The notes beneath the pieces are model-generated. The model was not told the origin of the DNA. It did not search any database and saw only the letters and a list, made by a program, of their open reading frames with translations. 64,000 nt of DNA. Origin: Halosimplex salinum. Its GTDB lineage: Archaea; Halobacteriota; Halobacteria; Halobacteriales; Haloarculaceae. The position numbers were made by a program, and so were the translations under genes. The stretch lies in the NCBI RefSeq assembly GCF_003730195.1, contig NZ_QWGG01000007.1, forward strand, positions 124,001 through 188,000. The letters are read 5' to 3'. This document shows, piece by piece, positions 34,738 through 41,989 of this stretch (its first letter is position 1; each line of letters opens with the position of its first letter).

Positions 34738-35544
34738 ATGGAGGTCACGCAGGTCAGCGTCGAGGTCGAGACACGGGCGCCGACCGGTGAGACGAGCGCG
34801 TACGTGCTGGGGTCGGACCCCGCGGTGCTCGTCGATCCGGCCGCGGAGTCCGCAGACCTCGACGGGTTCACCGCGGAGCGCGACGTGGCTCACGTCGCGG
34901 TCACGCACCACCACCCGGACCACGTCGGCGCGGTCGCTCGCTACGCCGACCGTTGTGATGCGACGGTCTGGGCGCGCGTCGGTCGCGCGGACGCCTTCGA
35001 GGCGGCGACCGGGGTCGAGCCCGACCGGACGTTCGCCGAAGGGACGCACATTCCGACCGGGAGCGGACAGGTCCGCGTCGTCGACACGCCGGGGCACGCG
35101 CCGGAACACGTCGCGTTCGCCGCGAGCGGGGTCGGGGGCTCGGCGGATTCGGTACTGGTCTCGGGCGACCTCGCGGTCGCGGAGGGGAGCGTCGTCGTCG
35201 GCGCGCCGGAGGGGGACGTGCGCGCCTACCTCACTTCGCTCCGGCGCGTGCACACGATGGGCCCCGACCGACTCCTCCCTGCGCACGGTCCGATCGTCGA
35301 GGGTCCGGCGGTTCGCGCGACCGCCACGCGACTGATCGCCCACAGGCTCGAACGCGAGAAGCGCATCCGCGATGCGGTGGGGGCGGGCGCCGAGACCGTC
35401 GTCGAAGTCTGCGACGCGGCCTACGACAAGGACCTGACGGGCGTGCGCGACCTCGCCGAGGCGACCGTTCGCGCACACCTCGAGAAACTCGCCGTCGAGG
35501 GGCGGGCCCGGTGGAGCGGCGAGCGCGCTCGTCCGTCGGAGTGA
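34738..35544 (+). CDS. MBL-fold metallo-hydrolase
   Basis: This 268-residue hydrolase has the metallo-beta-lactamase signature THHHPDHVG (about residues 59-67, HxHxDH type), a following DTPGHAPEHVAF and SGDLAVAEG, and the C-terminal PAHGPIVEG. A winged-helix-like tail (LAEATVRAHLEKLAVEGRARW) follows, as in LACTB2-like nucleases/hydrolases. The substrate is unknown. ATG at 34738 (MEVTQVSVEVE) begins the fold; a longer frame is non-coding. The divergent gene is the lipoprotein at 34598. Confidence 0.9.
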   Translation: MEVTQVSVEVETRAPTGETSAYVLGSDPAVLVDPAAESADLDGFTAERDVAHVAVTHHHPDHVGAVARYADRCDATVWARVGRADAFEAATGVEPDRTFAEGTHIPTGSGQVRVVDTPGHAPEHVAFAASGVGGSADSVLVSGDLAVAEGSVVVGAPEGDVRAYLTSLRRVHTMGPDRLLPAHGPIVEGPAVRATATRLIAHRLEREKRIRDAVGAGAETVVEVCDAAYDKDLTGVRDLAEATVRAHLEKLAVEGRARWSGERARPSE

Positions 35545-35607
35545 CTTGACTGCCCTGCGGCCGACCGGTCGCGACGTGCTTTTCTCCGTCGGCGCGGTAG
35601 CGGACGC

Positions 35608-36312
35608 ATGGAGACTCTCGAAGCCGAGCGCGAGCGGGCCGCCGACCTCGACGTAGGCGAGCTGGCCGACGCGATCGAGTCGATCGGCTTCGAGTGCACG
35701 CGCTGTGGCGCCTGTTGCAAGGCCGTCGAGGGCTGTGGCGGGGCGGACGAGGACGCTGACGATACCGACGACGATTCCACGGGGCACGACCACACGGCGA
35801 CGGTCTTCCCCGACGAGGTGCGCGAGTTACAGGCGACCGAGGAGTACGACTGGCGGGACGTGGCGCGGCCGATGCCGTACGGGCTGGTCGAGAGTGAAGA
35901 CGGGCCACAGGGAGAGACCTTCGAGTGGGCGCTCCAGACGGACGAGTGCGGCGACTGCGCGTTCTACGAGGAGGACGACGGCACCGGCGCCTGCACCGTT
36001 CACGAGGACCGGCCGCTCGTCTGCAAGACCTACCCCTTCAGCGTCGCGCTCGGTGGGACGAGCCAGCCGATGGGCGAGGCCGTCGACGAGGAGGGGATGG
36101 TCCGCGCTCACGAGTGTGAGGGGCTGGGCCGGGACATCTCTCGGGATGAGGCCGAGGAGTTGGCCGCGGCGCTCAAAGAGCGGGCGATCCGGGAACTCGA
36201 CGAGGCCATCGAAGTGCGGGACAACTACCGTCCGATCGAGCGGGATTCGGGCGAAGTCGTCGTCTACGACTCCGAGGGAGCGAAGCGCCCCGACGGGACG
36301 AAGAGAGAGTAG
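35608..36312 (+). CDS. YkgJ-family cysteine-cluster protein
   Basis: This 234-residue protein contains CTRCGACCKAVEGCGG near residue 32 and CGDCAFYEEDDGTGACTVHE with RPLVCKTYPF further on, the CxxCxxCC ... CxxC ... C pattern of the YkgJ family, thought to bind a metal or Fe-S cluster. An acidic insertion (DEDADDTDDDSTG) after the first cluster is typical of halophile adaptation. TATA-like cttttctc about 28 nt before the ATG gives a leaderless mRNA. The function is unknown. Confidence 0.88.
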   Translation: METLEAERERAADLDVGELADAIESIGFECTRCGACCKAVEGCGGADEDADDTDDDSTGHDHTATVFPDEVRELQATEEYDWRDVARPMPYGLVESEDGPQGETFEWALQTDECGDCAFYEEDDGTGACTVHEDRPLVCKTYPFSVALGGTSQPMGEAVDEEGMVRAHECEGLGRDISRDEAEELAAALKERAIRELDEAIEVRDNYRPIERDSGEVVVYDSEGAKRPDGTKRE

Positions 36313-36348
36313 GAGTGGTGTGTTGCGGAGGCTGAGCGGGGCGGCGCG

Positions 36349-36578
36349 GTCGGCGGATGCTGGGCGGGACGGTCGGCGGATGCTGGGCGGGGCAGTCGGC
36401 GGATGCTGTGCGGGGCGGTCGGCGGATGCTGGGCGGGGCGGTCGGCGGCTGCTGGGCGGGGCGGTCGGCGGCTGCTGGGCGGGGCGGTCGGCGGATGCTG
36501 GGCGGGGCGGTCGGCGGATGCTGGGCGGGGCGGTCGGCGGATGCTGGGCGGGGCGGTCGGCGGATGCTGGGCGGGAAC
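36349..36578 (+). repeat. 23-bp tandem array, 10 copies
   Basis: Unit: gtcggcgg[a/c]tgctg[g/t]gcgggRcR (23 bp), ten contiguous units starting every 23 bp from 36349, with a partial unit before. Units 5 and 6 share the a-to-c change, and unit 3 has tgctgtg, which fits local duplication. Because 23 is not a multiple of 3, any frame cycles, so this is not coding. G-runs (ggg, gggg) could form quadruplexes. There are no spacers, so it is not a CRISPR. Confidence 0.95.
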
Positions 36579-36580
36579 GT

Positions 36581-36599
36581 ACGGCGCCGAAGGCGCCGT
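36581..36599 (+). repeat. Hairpin ACGGCGCC-GAA-GGCGCCGT
   Basis: A perfect 8-bp stem with GAA loop directly follows the tandem array, with a short T run after it. It is the first of three hairpins in this gap. Confidence 0.8.
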
Positions 36600-36603
36600 T
36601 TCA

Positions 36604-36635
36604 CCGAGCGCGCCGTCGGCGCGCTCGGCCTTTTT
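36604..36635 (+). terminator. Strong hairpin with T5 tail
   Basis: An 11-bp stem CCGAGCGCGCC (36604-36614) pairs with GGCGCGCTCGG (36618-36628), loop GTC, followed by CC and T5 (36631-36635). It is the most terminator-like element in the window and would end the transcript of the YkgJ gene after the tandem array. Confidence 0.65.
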
Positions 36636-36653
36636 CACCCATGTTTTTGCGTC

Positions 36654-36695
36654 GGGGGTTCCCGCAGCGAGCCGAAGGCTCGCGAGGAAACCCCC
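36654..36695 (+). repeat. Long imperfect hairpin with GAA loop
   Basis: GGGGGTT (36654-36660) pairs with AACCCCC (36689-36695); an inner 7-bp stem GCGAGCC-GAA-GGCTCGC (36667-36683) closes it. It lies 25 bp before the TRAM gene TATA box. Confidence 0.7.
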
Positions 36696-36762
36696 GTCGG
36701 AAAAAGATGGTAGCTGAGATTTATAAAACAGGGCTCCTATGTCCAGAGCGGAGGTCTACATA

Positions 36763-37158
36763 GTGGAAATCTCAGATAAGCTGCTGTGTCTGTTCAGTGC
36801 GGACGTATCGGACGACGGTGACCGGTACGTCGTAGAGGTGCCGAAACGGGAGATCGACACTGGGGCAGTCGAACCGGGGGAGACGTATCGCGTCGCTCTC
36901 ATCGCCTCGGAGGTCGAGACAGCGAGTGAGACGGACGAGGAGAACGTCCCCTCCGAGCCCCAGCCACCGGTCGAGGGCGGCGAGATCCGGTACGTCGAGA
37001 TCGAGGACATCGGCAAACAGGGCGACGGTATCGCGCGGGTAGAGCGGGGCTACGTCATCATCGTCCCGGGCGCAGACGTGGGCGAACGCGTCAAGGTCGA
37101 AGTCACGGAAGTCAAGTCCAACTTCGCGGTCGGCGAGATAATCGAAGAAGACCTGTAA
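36763..37158 (+). CDS. TRAM-domain RNA-binding protein
   Basis: This 131-residue protein has a short N-terminal domain (MEISDKLLCLFSADVSDDGD) and a C-terminal TRAM domain (YVEIEDIGKQGDGIARVERGYVIIVPGADVGERVKVEV), an OB-like RNA-binding fold found with tRNA-modifying enzymes and alone in archaea. GTG at 36763 is chosen over ATG at 36739: the TATA box tttataa (36720-36726) would start transcription near 36748, and GGAGG (36750-36754) is well placed before the GTG. It is likely an RNA chaperone; its target is unknown. Confidence 0.85.
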   Translation: MEISDKLLCLFSADVSDDGDRYVVEVPKREIDTGAVEPGETYRVALIASEVETASETDEENVPSEPQPPVEGGEIRYVEIEDIGKQGDGIARVERGYVIIVPGADVGERVKVEVTEVKSNFAVGEIIEEDL

Positions 37159-37238
37159 TTCTCTCCGCGCCGACCGTCTCAGCTCCCTACCGGTCGAGTC
37201 ACCACTCCGATCTCTCTGGCTCCGGTGGCTCCAGTCTC

Positions 37239-37281
37239 CCGATCGGTTCACGAGGCGCCCGATCCGAACCGATCGGGCGCC
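37239..37281 (+). promoter_or_regulatory. Two mutually exclusive 11-bp hairpins
   Basis: Stem A: CCGATCGGTTC (37239-37249) with GAACCGATCGG (37266-37276), 16-nt loop. Stem B: GGCGCCCGATC (37254-37264) with GATCGGGCGCC (37271-37281), 6-nt loop. Both use 37271-37276, so only one can form. It lies in the TRAM gene 3' region, about 80 nt past its stop. Confidence 0.55.
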
Positions 37282-37446
37282 CGTCGGTGGCTGGTACGAC
37301 CGGTTAACCAACGGCACCAACGGCGCGGAGCGTATCCACTCTAGGCACGTGTTACGCAGGGGGTCGGTCCGCAAAATCGCAAGAGGGCGGCGGGGTTTAC
37401 CGATCGTACCAAACCCGCTTTAGTACCACAGTACCTCGGAGTAGGT

Positions 37447-37698
37447 ATGAGCGCGACCACCGCGAGCGCGACGGGCGAATCACTGACCCTCTCGGAGAAG
37501 CAGCGACGGATCCTGGAGTACCTCCGGGACAACGCCGACACGCAGACGTACTTCAAGTCGAGACTCATCGGCGACGAACTCGACCTCTCGGCGAAGGAAG
37601 TCGGGTCGAACATGACCGCGATCCAGGAGAGCGACCTGGGACTCGACGTGGAGAAGTGGGGATACTCCTCGTCGACGACGTGGAAAGTCACCGCCTGA
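37447..37698 (+). CDS. Small winged-helix-like protein (DUF7123 type)
   Basis: This 83-residue protein reads LTLSEKQRRILEYLRDNADTQ and FKSRLIGDELDLSAKEVGSNM, a compact helix-turn-helix fold, with a C-terminal SSSTTWKVTA strand. The match to the haloarchaeal DUF7123 family is from memory. It is probably a DNA-binding or adaptor protein. TATA-like gctttagt about 25 nt upstream gives a leaderless mRNA; GTACC repeats (37407, 37423, 37431) flank the promoter. Confidence 0.78.
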   Translation: MSATTASATGESLTLSEKQRRILEYLRDNADTQTYFKSRLIGDELDLSAKEVGSNMTAIQESDLGLDVEKWGYSSSTTWKVTA

Positions 37699-37734
37699 AT
37701 CGAGCCTTCGATATCGCGCTTTTCTCACAGTCGG

Positions 37735-37794
37735 TAGCCACTGCTGTCTGGCGATAGCGACTGCTATCGACCGAAGCCGGCTGCTGTCGACCGA
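37735..37794 (+). repeat. Three degenerate 20-bp tandem units
   Basis: Units at 37735, 37755 and 37775 share the pattern agcc/gactgctgtcgaccga with several changes. They lie between two convergent gene ends. They are noted for completeness; no function is apparent. Confidence 0.6.
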
Positions 37795-37874
37795 TGCCGG
37801 CGGTCGGAGGCTCGCGACTGCCGTCGCTCGGGAGACGGTCCGGCTGTGGTCAGAACGACCGTTCGGCGACGTCG

Positions 37875-38477
37875 TCAGGGGTCGTAGGAGACGATGTCGT
37901 CGGCGTCGGCGGCCAGTTCGGCGGCTTCGGGGCCGAAGGAGTCGGCGTGCTGGACGAGCAGGAGCAACAGCGTCTCGGGGCGTTCGAGCTGGTAGCCGCG
38001 CTCGCGGGATATCAGTCCGGCGTCCTCTAGCTGACTGGCGTACTTGCTGACGGTCGGCGCGGAGACGCCGAGCTGCTCGGCGAGCGCGGTGCCCGAGGCC
38101 TCGGGGTCGCGCAGGAGTGCGACGACCATCCCGCGGGGCGTCTCCCGCCGCAGGTAGCCCAGCGCGACCTGTTCGAACTCGGAGAAGCGGTCCGCGGGGA
38201 AGTAGCGACGGTACTCGCCGTCCTCGCGGCTCTCGACCGTCCCCTCGCGCTCCAGTCGGCGGAGGTGGTGCTGGGTCTCGCCCGTTCCGAGCTGGAGGTC
38301 GTCGCGGATCTTGGAGAAGTGGGCGCCGGGGGTCGCGGCGACGTAGCCCAGCAAGGCGCCGGGCGCGTCGCTCTCGCTCTCCTTGGCGAGACCGACGAGC
38401 GGGCTGGTGGCGCCGAGCGCCGCGAAGCGCCTGAGCGTCGCCCGCTTGCTCTCGTCGACGTCCCCCTCACGACTCAT
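37875..38477 (-). CDS. Double winged-HTH transcriptional regulator
   Basis: This 200-residue protein has two winged helices: residues about 35-90 (ALLGYVAATPGAHFSKIRDDL, HHLRRLEREGTVESRED) and about 115-175 (ALAEQLGVSAPTVSKYASQL, LISRERGYQLERPETLLLLL). The arrangement is that of haloarchaeal MarR/TrmB-like regulators with a repeated HTH. ATG at 38477 (MSREGDV) is chosen; TATA-like ataaaac about 27 nt upstream gives a leaderless mRNA. The target is unknown. Confidence 0.84.
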   Translation of the reverse strand: MSREGDVDESKRATLRRFAALGATSPLVGLAKESESDAPGALLGYVAATPGAHFSKIRDDLQLGTGETQHHLRRLEREGTVESREDGEYRRYFPADRFSEFEQVALGYLRRETPRGMVVALLRDPEASGTALAEQLGVSAPTVSKYASQLEDAGLISRERGYQLERPETLLLLLVQHADSFGPEAAELAADADDIVSYDP

Positions 38478-38586
38478 TATCGGCGTCTTGGCGGCGGGGT
38501 GATAAAACGCCTTCGCTACCTGCACTGATCTCGAAACGAACGGACGGCGAGTGCCGGACCGTCGGGGACGGTCCGAAAGGGAGGGC

Positions 38587-39804
38587 TTACTCCGTCTCGG
38601 TCTCGGGTTCGGCTTCCGCTTCGCGGTCGCCGGCGGTGCCGTCGGCGCCGGGGCCGCCAACCGGACTGCCCGAGGGGTCCATCTCGGAGTCCATCTCCTC
38701 GATGACCTCGTCGGGGTCGCGGATGTTCGTCGCGTCCTTGCCTTCCTTGATGGCCTGGGCCTCCTGCTCCATGGCGTCGACGTCGACCTCGGCCTCCTCG
38801 TCGATCTGGCCGAGGATCTCTTCGATGTTGTCGAGGCCGATGAGCTCGCGCGTCTCGGCGTCGAAGTTCAGGCTGTCGAGTTCGCTCTCGCCGTTGGCCT
38901 TGGCCATCTCGGACACGTCGCTGCCCGAGAGGTGCTTGCCGTAGCGACCGACGAGCGAGGACAGTTCCTGCGGGAGGATGAACGTCGAGGACTCGCCCTG
39001 CCCGATGTTCTCGAGGGTCTCCATCCCCTTGTCGATGATAGCGCGTTCGCCCATCGACTCGGCGGACTTCGCGCGGAGGACGGTCGAGATGGCGTCACCC
39101 TGCGCTTCGAGGATCTGCGACTGTTTCTTCCCCTGCGCGCGGACGATGTCGGACTGCTTCTCACCCTGTGCCTGCTCGATGGCGGAGCGGCGTTCACCCT
39201 GCGCTTCGAGGATCATGGCACGGCGTTTGCGCTCCGCGGAGGTCTGTTGCTCCATGGCCTGCTGGACGTCCTTCGAGGGGTTGACCTCGCGGACCTCGAC
39301 GCTCTCGACGCGGATCCCCCACTCGTCGGTGGGTTCGTCGAGTTCCTTGCGGATCTTCGCGTTGATCTCCTGGCGCTTGTTGAGCGTGTCGTCGAGTTCC
39401 ATGTCGCCCAGGACTGCGCGGAGGGTGGTCTGGGCGAGGTTGGAGACCGCTTTCTTGTAGTTGTCGACCTCGAGGAACGCCTTCTTGGCGTCCATCACCT
39501 TGATGTACACCACGGCGTCGGCGGTCACCGGCGAGTTGTCGCGGGTGATCGCTTCCTGCCGGGGCACGTCGAGCGTCTGCGTCCGCATGTCGAACGCGTA
39601 GGTCTTCGAGACGAACGGCGGAACGAAGTTGATACCGGGTTCGAGGAGTTTCCGGTACTCACCGAACACCGTCAACGCTCGTTTCTCGTAGGCGTTGACG
39701 ATCTCCACCATCTGGTACACCATCACGACCGCGAGCAGTAGTAAGATCACTGCCACGATCGGGAGTGCCCCACCGACGCCTTGCAGTACTGTTGCGGGGA
39801 ACAT
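38587..39804 (-). CDS. SPFH/stomatin-family membrane protein
   Basis: This 405-residue protein has an N-terminal transmembrane anchor (VAVILLLLAVVMVYQMVEIV), then the SPFH/band 7 domain (about 40-200, with LEPGINFVPPFVSKTYAFDMR). A long alpha-helical region follows with repeated EAQGERRSAIEQAQGEKQ units that form a coiled coil. The C-terminus is acidic and disordered. Stomatins organise membrane microdomains and partner with NfeD proteins, whose gene follows upstream on the same strand. A TATA-like ctttttatc lies 27 nt before the ATG. Confidence 0.93.
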   Translation of the reverse strand: MFPATVLQGVGGALPIVAVILLLLAVVMVYQMVEIVNAYEKRALTVFGEYRKLLEPGINFVPPFVSKTYAFDMRTQTLDVPRQEAITRDNSPVTADAVVYIKVMDAKKAFLEVDNYKKAVSNLAQTTLRAVLGDMELDDTLNKRQEINAKIRKELDEPTDEWGIRVESVEVREVNPSKDVQQAMEQQTSAERKRRAMILEAQGERRSAIEQAQGEKQSDIVRAQGKKQSQILEAQGDAISTVLRAKSAESMGERAIIDKGMETLENIGQGESSTFILPQELSSLVGRYGKHLSGSDVSEMAKANGESELDSLNFDAETRELIGLDNIEEILGQIDEEAEVDVDAMEQEAQAIKEGKDATNIRDPDEVIEEMDSEMDPSGSPVGGPGADGTAGDREAEAEPETETE

Positions 39805-39917
39805 ACGTTCGAAGTTGGCCCCTCCAGATAAAAAGTGTTGGGTGACCGACCACACATGTGCGGTCGTGAGAACGGAGAGCGCGGCGAGTTTCCGCCGACG
39901 AGATGCTCGGACCCGAC

Positions 39918-40526
39918 TCAGGCGGGGTCGGTCTCGAACTCGCGGTCCTCGTCGCGGTCCTCGCTCCGGGAGCGGTCGCCGTCGCCGTCGGACGAGGGAT
40001 TCGAGTTCCGCCGGCGTTCACGCGCGAGTGCGCGGTCGATGTCGTCGACGCCGCCCGAGAGCGGTTCGACGGTGACGACGTTGCCGCCGCCGGGGTCGAC
40101 GACCATCACTTCCGTGCCCTCCTCGATCTCGCCGTCGACGCTCTTGGCCCGGTAGTAGGGGTTGAAACCGCCCTCGTCGAGTTTGACTTCGCCCTCGGTG
40201 GTGGTGATCCGCTCGGTGACGCGACCGGTCGCCCCGCGCAGGGAGTCGGAGTCGCTGGTCTGCTCGCCGCCCTTGCCGCCGTAGAAGTCGAACTGTCGGT
40301 AGACGTAGAAGGCGGCGGCCCCGGAGACGAGGACGAGTCCGGCGAGGATGAGCGGCGCGAGGACGCCGAGCCCCGACGGGAGCGCCAGTCCGACCAGTCC
40401 CGCGGCGAGGAGGGCGACGCCGAGGACGATGAAGTGTGCACCCGGCGCGAACGCTTCGGCGATGACCAGCGCCGCTCCCGCGAGCAGGAGAAACAGCGAG
40501 AGGTTCTGCCCTATCCACTCGATCAT
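39918..40526 (-). CDS. NfeD-family membrane protein
   Basis: This 202-residue protein has four transmembrane segments in residues about 10-90 (LFLLLAGAALVIAEAFAPGAH) and a C-terminal OB-type NfeD domain (GATGRVTERITTTEGEVKLD ... EVMVVDPGGGNVVTVEPL). NfeD proteins pair with stomatin/SPFH proteins, here at 38587-39804. The tail is Asp/Arg-rich. The call is secure; the cellular process is unclear. Confidence 0.9.
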   Translation of the reverse strand: MIEWIGQNLSLFLLLAGAALVIAEAFAPGAHFIVLGVALLAAGLVGLALPSGLGVLAPLILAGLVLVSGAAAFYVYRQFDFYGGKGGEQTSDSDSLRGATGRVTERITTTEGEVKLDEGGFNPYYRAKSVDGEIEEGTEVMVVDPGGGNVVTVEPLSGGVDDIDRALARERRRNSNPSSDGDGDRSRSEDRDEDREFETDPA

Positions 40527-40597
40527 ACCCGAAATTTGGTCGCCTAACCGAAAACACTTCTGCTCGGACGGGTTCGCCGCCGCGGTCGCGGGATCGG

Positions 40598-41038
40598 TCA
40601 GAACCTGACGAAGACGGCGTAGACGACGGCGGTCACGACGGCGACGCCCAGCGCGATACCGCCGATGGTCGTCGGGGTCAGCGGCGTGACGATGCTGGCG
40701 AACACCAGCAACACGAGCAACGCGCCGGCGGCGACGAAGACGGCGCTCTCCAGTTTCGGCGTGTCCGACTCGACCGGCACCTCGATGTTCACCGACCCCG
40801 CGACGTTGCCGCCACCGTCCGCCGCTTCCGCCGGGTCGCGCTCGCTCTCTGACTCGGACTCGGTCCCGCCGAACGCCACCGTCGGGCCGTCGTCGTCCGC
40901 GCCGACGGTCGCGCCCCAGTTCTCGTCGGCCTCGTCGAGCGTGTCGCTCTCGTCCACGTCGCCGGTGTCGTCGCCCACCTCGTCGACCGAGAAGCGCCAC
41001 TCCTCCTCGTCGTCCTCGTCCCCGGCGTCGTCTGGCAT
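40598..41038 (-). CDS. Acidic protein with C-terminal membrane hairpin (DUF7312 type)
   Basis: This 146-residue protein has an N-terminal 80 residues that are strongly acidic and disordered (MPDDAGDEDDEEEWRFSVDE), with WRFSVDEVG and NWGATVG as conserved-looking short motifs. Two transmembrane helices follow (SAVFVAAGALLVLLVFASIV and TIGGIALGVAVVTAVVYAVF). It matches a haloarchaeal family named DUF7312 from memory. It lies upstream of the nfeD gene with its own TATA-like cttttta. Confidence 0.78.
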   Translation of the reverse strand: MPDDAGDEDDEEEWRFSVDEVGDDTGDVDESDTLDEADENWGATVGADDDGPTVAFGGTESESESERDPAEAADGGGNVAGSVNIEVPVESDTPKLESAVFVAAGALLVLLVFASIVTPLTPTTIGGIALGVAVVTAVVYAVFVRF

Positions 41039-41153
41039 GCCCGACCGTAACGGACGGGCGTAAAAAGGGCTTGCCGTCGGTGGCCGACCGGCGCCACTCC
41101 GCCGACATGTCGGTGTGGGAACCTTTTTTACACGGGCGCATGAGCCGTCGGCT

Positions 41154-41228
41154 ATGAGTGTGTACTGGGTGCGGAACCCGTCCTCGACCGTGGTCCGACC
41201 GCGGCGACGGCCCGGTGAGCGGCGATGA
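41154..41228 (+). CDS. 24-codon ORF overlapping the ABC ATPase start
   Basis: The frame ATG 41154 to TGA 41226-41228 overlaps the ABC gene ATG (41225) as ATGA. The ORF begins MSVYWVRNPSS and ends basic (RRRPGERR). A T-rich TATA-like tttttta at about 41124-41130 would start transcription at this ATG, making the ABC ATPase the second, coupled cistron. Coding status is unproven. Confidence 0.4.
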   Translation: MSVYWVRNPSSTVVRPRRRPGERR

Positions 41229-41989
41229 CCGACCGCGCGATCGTCGCCGACGGTCTGACGAAGCGATTCGGCGAGGAACTGGCGGTCTCGGACCTCTCGC
41301 TTTCGATCGGTTCCGGGGACGTGTACGGGTTCCTCGGGCCGAACGGGGCCGGGAAGACGACGACGATGCGGATGCTGACCTCGTTGACGCGTCCGACCGC
41401 CGGCACGGCGACCGTCGCCGGCGTCTCGATAGCCGATCGGCCGGCGCTGACCGAGCGGATCGGCTACCTGCCCGCCGACCCGCCGGTGTTCGACGAACTC
41501 AGCGGTCGGGAACACCTGCGGTACGTCGCGCGACTGCACGAGATTCCGCCGGACGAGGCGACCGACCGGATCGAGGCGATGCTGGACCAGTTCGGCCTCG
41601 CCGGGGACGCCGACCGCCGGATCGAGTCCTACTCGACGGGGATGCAGAAGAAGGTCGGCGTCATCGCGGCGCTGGTCCACGACCCCGAGGTCGTCTTCCT
41701 CGACGAACCGACCAGCGGGCTCGACCCGCGGGCCGCCCGCACGATGCGCGACACCATCGCCGAGTTCGCCGACCGCGACGTGACGGTCTTCCTCTCGTCG
41801 CACGTGCTCTCGGTCGTCGACGAACTCGCCGACACGGTCGGCGTCATCGACGACGGGAAACTCGTCGCGGAGGGACCGCCAGAGGAACTGAAGCGACGGG
41901 TCGAGGGCGACGGTGAGACGGACCTCGAGACGGCGTTTCTCGACATCACGAAGGAGGACGATGAACTCGACGACGTCGTCGAAGCCTGA
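41225..41989 (+). CDS. ABC transporter ATP-binding protein
   Basis: This 254-residue ATPase has Walker A GPNGAGKTT (about 38-46), signature YSTGMQKKVGV and Walker B EVVFLDEPTSGLDP. The STGM form of the signature is typical of the NatA/ABC-2 exporter branch. It pairs with the permease that starts 29 nt inside its 3' end, so the two form an efflux-type transporter. The substrate is unknown. Confidence 0.93.
   Translation: MTDRAIVADGLTKRFGEELAVSDLSLSIGSGDVYGFLGPNGAGKTTTMRMLTSLTRPTAGTATVAGVSIADRPALTERIGYLPADPPVFDELSGREHLRYVARLHEIPPDEATDRIEAMLDQFGLAGDADRRIESYSTGMQKKVGVIAALVHDPEVVFLDEPTSGLDPRAARTMRDTIAEFADRDVTVFLSSHVLSVVDELADTVGVIDDGKLVAEGPPEELKRRVEGDGETDLETAFLDITKEDDELDDVVEA

Noticed and set aside
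36349-36578. CRISPR-like array
   Set aside because: The 23-bp units are directly contiguous with no spacers and no cas genes are in the window; it is a tandem repeat.
36357-36717. Open frames through the 23-bp array on both strands
   Set aside because: A 23-bp unit without stop codons keeps every frame open, so the apparent proteins are low-complexity artefacts.
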